DNA from: Owenia fusiformis | Taxonomy: Eukaryota > Annelida > Polychaeta > Sabellida > Oweniidae | DNA: 60,000 nucleotides | Reading direction: 5' to 3' | Assembly: GCA_903813345.2 (NCBI GenBank) | Contig: CAIIXF020000007.1 | Location: forward strand, 14,988,714-15,048,713 | Shown: positions 49,801 to 60,000 of the stretch, piece after piece | How positions within the stretch are numbered: the first letter of the stretch is position 1 | Layout of the letters: each line of letters opens with the position of its first letter | Program-made: the position numbers and the translations under genes | Notes under the pieces: generated by a model | Told to the model about the DNA's origin: nothing | Database searches by the model: none | Seen by the model: only the letters and a program-made list of their open reading frames with translations

Positions 49801-51499
49801 TATTTCCCAAACTGCGTGCCTAATATTTCAAAACTGCTTGCCTATCCAAGCTTGTTTTGTATTATTAGAAAACATAAGCGCCATACAAGGCACATATGTG
49901 TCTAATAGTAGAACCCCATAATTGAAACACTATGAGAGTCCATCCACCAAGATGGTGATCTGAAAATAAATGTTTTTTTCGTTCCCAACTTAATTGTCAC
50001 TTCTATAATACATTTTGACTTTCAATATGAAAATCTCATAAAATCTGACGATAAAGCAAAATTTCCAAAGCTACATCGAAAACACCTACACGTACCTCTG
50101 TAGAAATTCCAATGATAATATGTAGTTTTAATAGTGTATGCGCACATATTGTAATTTCTGGCTAAAATAGGCGCGCAGTTTGTGGTTTATTTCTTTTTAA
50201 TCTCCTGATTATCTGTTTTATTTCGAAATATTTTGAATTAAACATGATAAATGTGTAAGGAATTAAATATAAAACGAGTCTAAAGTATTTGTCATTTATG
50301 TTTAAAGTGCTAGATCGATTTACGTATAAATTCCCATTAAATCAGTGACGAAAATGCCATTAATCTGCTTATGTTTTAAAACTAAGATTCATTTGCACAC
50401 AGTTTTTGCTAGTATTTGCAAGATTCGTATATTCGCCACAGAATGAACGCATTGAACAAGAAAACAATGCAGGATAAATGTCTTTAAATAACGTTTCAAA
50501 ATACAGACTCCAACTTAAATGATCCAATGTTCTTAGGCACGCAGTTTGTGATCGAAACAAACTGCGCGCCTAAGTAGGCGCGCAGCTTGACATGGGCACC
50601 GTGTAAACGTCATATGCATATAGAACAACAAAGTTGAAGATAAAATCCAACTTACTCCGTCGAATCATGTTAATTAAATGGCATAAAAATTTGACCACTC
50701 GGAACTCCACGGAGCATGTTTAATTGATATGCGCTGGGTTTTACATTAAACGAAAGTACATCGTTTGCTTTTTATAGATTGATGCTTTTGTTTCTCCCGA
50801 TTCTGTGTTCAACCCTGCTAATGTTCAGGGATTAAAGGCCGTCTCTGAAGACGGATTTGTCTGTACGAGAGGCGAGGAAGGTAAGGATTCTTCTATGAGA
50901 GGACCGTATGAGTCGGCGACTGAACAAATAATCCGAAAATGACCTTCAGGGGCAGATCTGGGAACCAACAAGGGGGGGGGGGGCAAATTTCAGGTCAGAA
51001 AACCTAAAGGTGGGTCCAATTGTTCTTCTGGGCACACCCAAGGGGGGTGGCCCAGATTCGCCAGTGACCTTGATCCAGATTTTGAATTTCGACAGGTTAA
51101 TAATCTTATAGCTTTATGGTTATCTAGGTGCTGGACATGCCTTTATGGCCCAATATAAGAATCCTGTGATTGACTGGTTGAATGAAGCTATGCTTTCCAT
51201 CTATGACGATGGAACGTTTCGCGAGCTTTGCAAGAAATCGCAGCATAAATACAGTAAGTTAATAATAACAATGATGATGTTTACATAGATTGAAGTATTT
51301 CATCTGTAACTTAGCATAATTTAACCTAATCGTATTTACCTTAACCTGATCTGTCCAACCCGAACCACATTTAGACGTTCGAGTTACTCGTTGTTTTCTC
51401 ACGTTGCAAGTTGTATTTGGCCTATACATGACGTACATTGTACATAGCGCTATTTTGTTTGTTGCAGATTCAAAAGGAAAAATCCGATGTTTAGATTGA
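46808..51499 (+). CDS. Secreted stand-alone solute-binding protein (SBP family 3 / periplasmic-binding-like II)
   Basis: Nine exons: 46808-46847, 46996-47215, 47481-47530, 47811-47903, 48024-48191, 48696-48841, 50778-50880, 51128-51253 and 51468-51499; GT-AG with matching phases; 325 residues. Residues 1-13 (MHVLFFLSLISAA) are a signal-peptide core. A His/Asn/Tyr-rich segment follows, then the type II periplasmic-binding fold: DGYLRGFHIDFIKKLC (91-105), LLDGWYDACVGWW (136-148) with RRRNSFNFTIAF, and a C-terminal KNPVIDWLNEAMLSIYDDGTF (285-305), matching the bacterial amino-acid-binding pattern of an N...A...I..DGT helix. Bacterial relatives deliver amino acids to ABC transporters; in animals the same fold is the ligand domain of ionotropic glutamate receptors. 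There is no membrane segment or channel here, so it would be a soluble extracellular binding protein. At least seven cysteines suggest disulfides. Ligand unknown. Fold assignment is mine from motifs. Confidence 0.82.
49024..49312. repeat. 74-bp tandem repeat in SBP-like intron 6
   Basis: About three and a half copies; the phrase CCAATGTCTTCAAAAGCAAT recurs every 74 bp (49102, 49176, 49250), with a diverged copy upstream. Confidence 0.85.
49351..50598. mobile_element. 1.25 kb TIR element with clustered AAACTGCGCGCCTA motifs
   Basis: Inverted ends TGCCCATGTCAAGC / GCTTGACATGGGCA. At least eight copies of AAACTGCGCGCCTA or close variants occur in both orientations, concentrated near the ends (49375, 49398, 49777, 49810, 49832, 50168, 50535, 50557-50585). 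Such clustered short repeats resemble transposase-binding subterminal repeats of hAT- or CACTA-like elements. It has no transposase. A 91-codon ORF at 49630 is unrecognised. Inserted in intron 6 of the SBP-like gene. No clear target duplication seen. Confidence 0.75.
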
Positions 51500-51876
51500 G
51501 AGTAAACGTAGTGTAGGATGTCACACCATGATAATTTTATGAATGAAAGTACAACCACACGCAAAATCACATGCCACATTCAACAGGTCTAGACTATTTA
51601 GATAAATCTTAATGATTCTAATGATTCTTCACAACAACGAATATGCCTGGACGATATGTTATGGTTGTTGCAGTTTTGGGAACAAATTCACATACTATGC
51701 TTGAAAGAAATAGACAAAATACAATTTCGGAGACAATTGTGTAATATATCGTGATCGCTAAAATCATAATTATATATTTGTATAGATGGCACTAACCTTT
51801 TTATTAGATTTTGATGTCTTAGTCATTGGCGTGAAATATCTAGGACCCCTAATAATGGAGCTGGTAGCACACTATA
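51500..51876. other. 3' flank of the SBP-like gene
   Basis: Presumed 3' UTR and spacer; no clear AATAAA close to the stop was seen. Confidence 0.35.
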
Positions 51877-52862
51877 CAGTGTGTCTCAAAAAAAATGTTA
51901 CACTTACAAAAAGTTCAATATCTTTCATGATTTTGAATTTTCCCCTAAAATATACTTAGATACCAAAAGACCAGTCTTTTTCAAATAAATCCACACTATC
52001 AGATTCAAAATCCGTCCATGATTGGCTGCACAGGTCAGATTTTACAGACGCATATGAAATCTGATTTGCGTCAACTTCTCAGTGGTTGGACATGTAGTGA
52101 TCAATTCTTTTTTGGTGTGAACTCTGTGGACAGTGATATCTTAATATGATCAATGATCCAGGTGTTTTTTCCTGGATAGTAATACAAGATTCTATTATCA
52201 GGTACCAGGTATTCAATTTTGTTACGTATGATGGCAACAGGATGGTGCAAAGACCTATGGCAGATCGTTTGGTAGAACTCTTTGGAAATCAGAGGATAGC
52301 ATTGAATTACCCAATTGATTGGCCCCGTTGTCATGCCACTTTACACCCTTGATATTTTGAAGGGCTTCTGAATGCGCTTTACAGCATCAAAAACTGACCT
52401 AAATGAACTTCTGCCAAAATAATTGATGGAATCAGTGTGATATTACAATGCATGTGCGCATGGGCAAAGGTACCTCAGATTTGCTTTGGAGAACATGTTG
52501 AGGGGACCACATGTTTATGTGGATAGACCCAATGATCATATGTAAGACAAATAGGAAAATTACATAATGACTCAGTTAAATTTCAAGCTTCAACTCAGAA
52601 GAAAGTTAAATGTTAAAGAAACTGTTCCTCTTATGTCATTTAGTCCACCCAATCACTTAGAATTTGGCGCAAGTCAAATTTTACCATGGGACACTAAAAG
52701 CTGCCCTGTGCAGTCAATCAAGGACAGATTTTGAATCTGATGGTGTCAAATTATTCGAGAAAGATTTGTCTTTTGATATCCAAAGTATATTTTAGGGAAA
52801 AGTCAAAATTATGAAAGATATTGAACTTTTTGTAAGTGTAACATTTTTTTTGAGACACACTG
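51877..52862. mobile_element. Tc1/mariner-type element, internally degenerate (986 bp)
   Basis: Flanked by TA on both sides. The ends CAGTGTGTCTCAAAAAAA / TTTTTTTGAGACACACTG are inverted, and the TIR extends about 150 bp (shared TCATGATTTTGAATTTTCCC- and AATATCTTTCAT-like phrases). The + strand interior contains the decayed C-terminal part of a mariner-like transposase. Confidence 0.88.
52146..52500 (+). pseudogene. Mariner-like transposase C-terminal relic
   Basis: Reads VTYDGNRMVQRPMADRLVE, then LFGNQRIALNYPIDWPR, CHATLHP, a stop, then YFEGLLNAL. This follows the family pattern of a DG(A) block, a partner helix, an FG-x-R-x-I strand and a WP-x-R-S-x-D-L-x-P-x-D-F motif just before a LWG-type block. 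The stop at 52350-52352 and loss of the usual acidic residue show that it is inactive. The N-terminal DNA-binding domain is missing. Confidence 0.65.
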
Positions 52863-53423
52863 TATAGGGCAGTGATATTCAACGTAATATTTACATACCT
52901 ACATAACATGTTCCGTATTTATATTTACTGTAATATGGCCAACCAATATACCCTGGCCCCCGGCTTATGGGCCGATCATGCATGTCGTTCAACAGGAGTA
53001 AAAAGTAATAAAAACTAATTCACATTTTAAAAAATGACATTTACATTGAAATTAGAATTAATTCTACAGCATAATGTTAATCCAACTTATTGTATATATG
53101 TTTTGATTTCCGGCTTTTATATATAATGCATAAAAATTAGAATTACGTTTGTCTAATGTCTAATTAGAAAATGTCTACGTTTTTGATCCCTTGTGATGAC
53201 ATGCATATTTCAACCCGAACGTTGGACGTTTTCACCAACTTGTATTTTAAAAAACCAAGACATATGCAACTCTTTAATTGGTTCAAATGTTGCCGCGCTA
53301 CGAATATTTCATCTTCTGGATTTATGACATGCACTATCATCATTGTTCTCATTTTCGAAAGAAAGATGGCATTGCTAAACAGATGAGCTCTATTAGTTTT
53401 GTATGCGTCTGTTCAGGAAAAGA

Positions 53424-55117
53424 CTAAAGCTAATGTCAATGCATTAGGAATGAGCACTTTTGCTATAATTTGCAATACAGTTTTTTTTTATCTACATAAC
53501 AGGAATATGTTGCAAATGGAATGCTTCTGTCCCAAATGAATTTGTGATTCAATAATTTTTTCTTTAGTTGATTTAGTTTAGAAAACAAATTCCAATGAGA
53601 ATTTAACATGGCACAATCTATTCAATTTTTCCGAGCACAATATTCAATGTTTCTGTCTGAAAATATTTCAGTGGGTGATAACCTATAGAAGTGAACAACC
53701 GATGTGAAATCATACACCAATGAAATCAACTTCATGCATGGAGTGACCATTGTGGTTTTTATAAGCATTGCAATCATGTAATCTTCTACCCACAATGTTA
53801 TTGTATATATACTCAGGGATAATTTCAAATCCAATGTTATTCAGTTTACTTAGAGATGGGTAAGAGAAAAGATCTTATTAAGGAAATGGAATCCTGTAAT
53901 CATCATTCTCGAAATAGATTCAAGTGGTGATAGTGATTAAAACTATAGTAAGAATATGTTAAGATTTCTCGTTGAGTTGTTATAAAAAGCTCCAGTCCAC
54001 CTTTGAGATGGTCCCTTGTCACTGGTGATCCGCTCGATTACGCTGTAATAGGGCTTAAAAGTGCAGATCTTAATTGTTTTTCGAAATACCGTTTATGTAA
54101 CTTAAGTGAGGAATTAAATCGACGAATCCGTTGTCTTCTGAAGTATTTGTTCGCAAATGTGTACATTTTCTAAACATATGATACTGATACACGTTTGTGA
54201 TAAAAATGTCGTGGGAATTCTGCCTACAGCGTGTGAAATAAGGAAAAAAGAAAAATCGTACCTTCGACGTTCCGACATTTTGTTACCGAAACGGTTCCAG
54301 CGTAATCGAGTGGATCACCAGTGCTTGTAATAGTATAGTTTCCATATAGCTTTTGAAATCTCGCTAAATCTCGTTTTTCGTGAGATTTTAAGAGACTTGC
54401 ATATTAGACCTCTAATGACTTACATAACCTTCTTTTAAATGGTATATTTGAATTCAGTGGAATGTTTTCTCCTAAAATAGCTTTGATTTACACAGTTATG
54501 TAATTTGAATAATTTTCTATGACAATTTAAAAAAAGTTGGGCCAAATGTCCATAGATGCAATGCTAAAATTCTTTAAAACCGTGGATTATTTGTATGTCA
54601 ATCAACATTAGCATGTTTAATCACAACATGTTCATAAACAGGGTCATCATGTGGTATATCATTCAAGTTTTATACAGATTCAACAAACACACTTTGATAA
54701 ATCATGAAATTAAGCCACTTTTCCAAGATTTTAGCATGTAAGTGAATGGAGCTCTAGCCAGAGTTAAAAGCTGAATAAAAGATGGCAGCACGAGATTTCA
54801 TTGATTTTTCTGCTATTTAGAAACTATCCTATTGCATAGAGCTGCATACTTTTAAGCAAATGAAGCGCAACTGTAATAAACATACTTACTCCCTGATTTG
54901 CATATTTTTGATTTTTGTTTACACCATGTTAAATTCTCATTGGAATTTTGTTTTCTAGCTTTAACAATTAAATCAACTAAAGAAAAAATTATTGAATCAC
55001 AAATTCATTTGGGACAGAAGAATTCCATTTGCAACATATTGCTGTTTTGTGGATAAAAAAATTTCTTGCAAATTATAGCAAAAATGCTCATTCCTAATGC
55101 ATTGACATAGACTTTAA
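53424..55117. mobile_element. 1.7 kb TIR element with about 190-bp inverted repeats
   Basis: The left repeat (about 53424-53611; ATGTCAATGCATTAGGAATG, then a run through CCAAATGAATTTGTGATTCA and ATTCCAATGAGAATTTAACATG) pairs with an inverted copy at about 54926-55117. The interior has no transposase ORF. It encloses the nested inverted repeat at 54021-54323. Confidence 0.8.
54021..54323. mobile_element. Nested small inverted-repeat element (about 300 bp)
   Basis: ACTGGTGATCCGCTCGATTA at 54021 pairs with its near-perfect complement at 54304-54323; the paired arms are 25-26 bp. It lies inside the larger TIR element. MITE-like; no coding capacity. Confidence 0.6.
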
Positions 55118-57114
55118 TTACACGACTTTTAGACCAAAGACGTACAAGACGTATAAAGTGTTCAAAAATAAAGGTGAGCAGTAGTTTTTACCCTACTCGG
55201 TATGTCTTTATGTTACGGGTGCAAGTCAAATTTAGAGTAACTTAATATAAAATTCGTGTCGCATATCATTCTATTATTCCCAGGTAAATTTTGTAATAAG
55301 CAGATATAAGATTCACCTGTCAGGCGATACTTATCTCAGGTTGTTAAGTGCTATAATAGTAATTCATAAATCATGATATATCCCTAGAATTATCTCAACA
55401 ATAACGCGATAACTCTTTCTATTATGTTGACAATAAGGTTGTAAATTGGATAAGATGATAACCATTAAAATAAAGCCAGACGAGCATTAAAATGTGTTTC
55501 GCATTAGTTCTATTTATCTATAACGAATCCTATACATACGTATATAGACATAACCCTACAATAGTCATCTTGATTTCCAAGATATAACATTTTAATGGAA
55601 ATAATCATACATTGAGAATAGAATACAACGTTTCTATATATACTACTATATTTTGATTCATATCTATCGACCAGCGAAAGATCCTACGTAAAAGAGAAGA
55701 GTGTCTCTAGATACTCGATGTGTCTACAATGCAGATAAATATCTCTTCTTAGAGGGGCAACAGAACTAATAAGTGCAAACCATGCTTTGCATCATTCTCC
55801 ACACGATTCTCATAATCAAGCTTAATTTGCTTAACATTATAATTACACATTGCACATTTTCCACAATTTAATCCACGTAAGAAAGTTCAAGTACATCCTA
55901 AATGAGTTTATATAACTATACAAACATATTCAGCGAGTGACTCAAAGTAACAAGGGAATCTTGTATAAATAATCTTGGTGTCGAGCAAGAACTGCAATTT
56001 CCTATGCCAGACTGTATCAAAGAGAATAATGGAATATGACGTTCATTATAACATCGTCATATCAATCAATTGAAATTATCGACGTTTTACTTGAAACGTA
56101 TAAATCATAACTGGTATTATTACTTTGAAGTGTTCCATGTGATTGCTTGTATTGTTTGGTTTCCCTTCATCTACCCTTAGCATTGAGCCGAGAGCTAAAC
56201 AAATGGCATAGTTATTGTCGCAATACAGTATCACAGTATGCAACGTTGCTCAGATATATGGAATATTTTATAGTTTACTTTTGATTTACTCGATCAACAT
56301 GTGCTCTCAAATTTTAATAAATTGATATTTTCAAATATTTTTAAACTGGAAAAGAAACCAAAATCCTTTTTATGGTTGGAGCATTTACAAGGAAGTTTGA
56401 CAGAATACTCTGAAAATGCTTGGAGTACTCTGGTAAGAGACAAATCAAAGTTTCCAGGAGTAACGTTGACATAATTGAACAATTATTGTTGATATGCGTT
56501 CATAATAAAACATTTTAGATTTAAGTTGAAGAATATGTTCTGATTTTGAATTTTGATTTTTGAAGTCCCAATATTCCAGATAAATGAACAAATGTGCAGT
56601 GTGCGTTCAAATATTCCATATAAAGTGACTGTCGCAAATGGTAATTGTGTTTTTGTCTCATCTATCATAAATCATCTATGACGGCACCGACATTGCGAAT
56701 TGTATTCCTTCTTCGTGTGTTTTCGATGTTCTTAGCCTACATCAGCTGTCTGGAAAATTGAAAACCATTTATTTATAAAATCTAGGAAATGATGCTTAAT
56801 CAATGCAATTTAATCGACGGCATATTTACTGGCTTGCATGTTAATCAAAGAAAATAATGATCTGTCATTGTAAAATTGCGAATTTGCAGAACAACAATCA
56901 CAAGAACATGAAACATAAGTCGTAATTTGTACAAGAATCAATATTTTTCTCACAATCGATGATTTTGAATTTTCTATAGCTATGTTAACATGATTCATGA
57001 GTGTATTTTTTAGTATGGTATGCTTATTTTAAGGTTGTGAAAAATAGATCATTTTAATCTCATCCATATCTAATATATAATATCTGATTACATTACCTAA
57101 GTCGCTGTCTTCCC
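55118..57114. other. AT-rich intergenic region
   Basis: No supported gene or repeat. It must contain the 3' UTR of the RGS-like gene to the right (minus strand). Confidence 0.4.
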
Positions 57115-58000
57115 TTAGTTCATTATTTTACGTCCAAGTGGTGGCATTTTTCTTCGGGGTCCTTCTCGTCCATTTATTTTCCCCTTCTGCTGATCTTCTT
57201 GCGTCTTTTTTATGGTTGTATCAGTCTTTTCTTTTGGCACATGTGATTGGACATCTTTTTCTTTGCTTAACTGATGTTTATCGGTTTGACTTTGACTGTC
57301 CGAAGTCGTGGGTTTCACTTCGGTTGTTAAATTCGGTGAGTCGGCCATCCGGACTTTTTTCCTTTCCTTCTTTTTGGGTTTTTCGTGTATGGCATCCTTC
57401 TCGACATCTTTTTTGTCAGCTTCCTTCGTCTTAGCTTTCTTGGTTTCATGATCGATTTCGATTTCTTCTGTAGGGTCTTTAACTGAACCATTATCAGAGA
57501 CGGAACTGAAAGTCAAAACGTCAGTTTTATTCATAATCTCTTCTTGGTCCAATGCTGTAACGTATGCAGAGTATTGGAACGATAGTTTGCCGGGTTCGTC
57601 TTTCTGAGAGCCAGCATCATCATCATCCTCTTTATCGAATTTGTTGAGAGCAGCATACGGATCATGATCAGGTTCTTCTCCATCCATCGTTATCCCCAGT
57701 GCTTTTCTTCTAGCAGCATCTCTCTCAGCCTTCTCTTCTAGTCTCTTCTGTAAAGCCTTCTCTTTTGTTCTAGCTCTTCGTCTCTGCCGCTCAATTGTAG
57801 GAAGAATTTTCTCGTCGGCCAGGTTGCTTCTGAAGTTGCAAAAATCATTCCAGTGAGTAAAGAGGACGCGGAATACTGTCAATTGGGCTTCGCGAAACAC
57901 GTATGGACCCATTTCACGCCTGCGTTCAAGAATTTTCTCAGCCATTTCTGGAGGGATGTCTATCTGTAGTGTTGGAGGTATCTGGGAGTCTAGGAAACAC
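57115..58000 (-). CDS. RGS-domain protein, C-terminal exon (RGS22-like?)
   Basis: One open exon from the gap edge (58000) to a TAA at 57117-57115, about 294 residues. The frame continues into the gap, so the true start lies outside and the internal ATG at 57945 is not the start. Near the N-terminal end, YVFREAQLTVFRVLF followed by FCNFRSNL fits the last helices of an RGS domain (pattern F-x-EAQ-x3-I/V-x2-L-x6-F-x2-FRS). It is followed by a basic coiled-coil segment (QRRRARTKEKALQKRLEEK), then a long disordered Lys/Glu/Asp/Ser-rich tail. RGS domains accelerate GTP hydrolysis by G-alpha subunits. The preceding IDIPPEMAEKIL and long charged tail make me think of RGS22, a testis/cilia-associated protein, but that is recall, not a search. 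The domain is largely hidden in the gap. Confidence 0.6.
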
Positions 58001-58500
58001 NNNNNNNNNNNNNNNNNNNNNNNNNNNNNNNNNNNNNNNNNNNNNNNNNNNNNNNNNNNNNNNNNNNNNNNNNNNNNNNNNNNNNNNNNNNNNNNNNNNN
58101 NNNNNNNNNNNNNNNNNNNNNNNNNNNNNNNNNNNNNNNNNNNNNNNNNNNNNNNNNNNNNNNNNNNNNNNNNNNNNNNNNNNNNNNNNNNNNNNNNNNN
58201 NNNNNNNNNNNNNNNNNNNNNNNNNNNNNNNNNNNNNNNNNNNNNNNNNNNNNNNNNNNNNNNNNNNNNNNNNNNNNNNNNNNNNNNNNNNNNNNNNNNN
58301 NNNNNNNNNNNNNNNNNNNNNNNNNNNNNNNNNNNNNNNNNNNNNNNNNNNNNNNNNNNNNNNNNNNNNNNNNNNNNNNNNNNNNNNNNNNNNNNNNNNN
58401 NNNNNNNNNNNNNNNNNNNNNNNNNNNNNNNNNNNNNNNNNNNNNNNNNNNNNNNNNNNNNNNNNNNNNNNNNNNNNNNNNNNNNNNNNNNNNNNNNNNN
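58001..58500. other. Assembly gap (500 N)
   Basis: Exactly 500 N; interrupts the RGS-like gene. ORFs spanning it are artefacts. Confidence 0.99.
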
Positions 58501-60000
58501 AGAATATAGTCATAGATCTCTTTGAGGTTTGATAGTTTGTATGGCATAGATCACATCGGTTCGCTTATATTATAAATCCTACTTGCAATTTCAGTACATT
58601 TCATTGAACGAAATTTAATCAACCGACCGATATACTGTTTAACATGCATTTAAAATACAATCTATCAAAAATTTAGATTTTGAAAAAAACATTTGATTTG
58701 CTGAAATCTCTTTAACTGGCAATGATTCGACATGCTATGAGCTGAATACTATAGATGTTATTGCAGCTTTTTATCATATTTTACAAAACACAATTTTGAT
58801 ATTTTCTTCGTTATGGGGAATTGTCATGATGGATTTCAGTTTCAAACAAGAAGTACAGATCCAAAATAGCGGAAAGAGCATTTAACAGCTCCAAACGTTA
58901 TTGGACTTCAAACAAAAGTGAACGTTATCCGCAATTGACATACCCATTGCATAGACTTGGTTATTTCAGACTTTGGCATAACGAAACATAGACTGCTTGA
59001 TTTATAGTGAAAATTTTGACCACATCGGTGACATTGTGCCCTTTTCAAAAGAGAGCATAAAACGGTTGAAGCAGTAAATCTATAAATATTAGGGCAATTA
59101 ACATATAAAACCCATCACACTTAAAAATATTTTACACTCCACATCAGATCACGGGGTGTAAGTCACTTCTCCCTCTTATATTCTGTAGACTATATAGAGA
59201 ATATTAGAAAAGGGTATGACTTTAATACTCCCCTTGCATCAGATGATATTAGATCGAACAATATCTGCAACTAAATCAGAGCATATTGCTATTTTGAAAT
59301 GATGTGGAGTGGTATTAAAAAGCCAGTAAAGTAACTAGCTGAAGTGAATGGTTAAATTGCTCTTTGTTGCCATCTTTATTCAAATTGAAACATTATTAGA
59401 CTGAATTCAAGTTAAACTTATCCACACCGAGTGTGTTTGCATGCTCAAACTGCATAGGGTGATATACTCATGCGATAACATATTTGATCAGGCTGTGCTG
59501 GACAGTTGGACTTTGGTCTGATTAGATCATCCTCTAATCATATCAAATATTTACTGGGTATGAATAGCTCATCCGTGGTTTCAGTCCTGTAGTGTTAAGA
59601 GTAAACCTGTGGCGGAAGCGAAACAGCGAAGGTAGGTTGATTTGGATGGCATGAACATATACTGTAACATCCTCTAGGGCTCTCTAGTAAGGTTGAATCA
59701 CTGGGGATTAAATCTGACACTAACATACCTAAGCACTTTAATGCCGTTAGTTTCAGGCTAAAAAGATCGAGTATAGAAAGGGTAAAAGTAACATGATTGT
59801 GTATTTTTGGAAGATGGAACACCATCATGGATGCCAGAGTGCCTTTAGTAACCTTTGCTGGGCTTGTTTCAAGTATAACATATATTTTTGAATCTTTGAT
59901 AATATAAGAAAATAAAAAGAGGTGAGACACTCTAAAATGCATTCGTTTGACTTTATTAGCGTAAGCTTAAATACCATTTAGAACTTACTATATCTAGTAC
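58501..60000. other. Probable intron/upstream sequence of the RGS-like gene
   Basis: No exon is certain. Minus-strand MPYKLSNLKEIYDYI at 58547-58501 abuts the gap and might be coding, but no family match or good acceptor is evident. The 115-codon ORF at 59595-59942 (minus) has no recognisable features. Confidence 0.35.

Noticed and set aside
53622-53834. A 70-codon minus-strand ORF
   Set aside because: It starts just inside the 53.4-55.1 kb TIR element and has no recognisable features.
59595-59942. A 115-codon minus-strand ORF
   Set aside because: It lacks domain features and splice context. At this AT content an ORF of this length can occur by chance.

Overview
The window is animal genomic DNA: AT-rich, with short GT-AG introns, TATA-like promoters, many DNA-transposon remnants, non-LTR retrotransposon (LINE) copies and long tandem arrays. 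A Ptf1a homologue (the bilaterian pancreas/hindbrain bHLH factor) and an enzyme very close to squid diisopropyl-fluorophosphatase point to an invertebrate bilaterian, plausibly a lophotrochozoan such as a mollusc or annelid. The exact group is inference. Two runs of exactly 500 N (10493-10992 and 58001-58500) look like standard scaffold gaps of unknown true size.

0-10 kb, gene-dense. The left edge holds the 5' part of a spliced minus-strand gene that joins a C2H2 zinc finger to a virus/Polinton-type (A32/HerA-FtsK-like) packaging ATPase; it runs off the window. Next come a G-rich minisatellite, an array of ETS/YY1-like sites and a small foldback element. Then follow a complete six-exon DFPase-like gene (+), a single-exon GT61 glycosyltransferase (+), and the last four exons of a cholinesterase-like carboxylesterase (-), whose 5' exons were not found and may lie in or beyond the first gap.

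10-28 kb, gene-poor. It contains a two-exon Ptf1a gene (15.4-18.8 kb) in large flanks, several palindromic or terminal-inverted-repeat (TIR) elements, one of which carries two phase-compatible cysteine-rich exons, and two decayed LINE fragments.

28-46 kb, repeat territory. A roughly 4.4 kb TA-flanked TIR element is interrupted by a young LINE copy with a perfect 21-bp target-site duplication and an intact 569-codon reverse-transcriptase ORF. A satellite of about 3.9 kb follows (80-bp, then about 93-bp units, with a 1021-bp higher-order repeat), then a decayed RT pseudogene, an 870-bp hairpin-like element and a 25-bp minisatellite.

46-60 kb. A complete nine-exon gene encodes a secreted, stand-alone solute-binding protein of the SBP family 3 / ionotropic-receptor ligand-domain type, unusual for an animal. 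Its sixth intron holds a 1.25 kb TIR element full of one repeated motif. Further right are a mariner-type relic, a 1.7 kb TIR element, and the 3' exon of a minus-strand RGS-domain protein (RGS22-like is my best guess) cut by the second gap.

No operon logic is expected. The only functional neighbourhood suggested is an organophosphate-hydrolase-type enzyme near an esterase of the enzyme class that organophosphates inhibit; this is speculative. All splice models were made by eye; reading phases match at every junction given.
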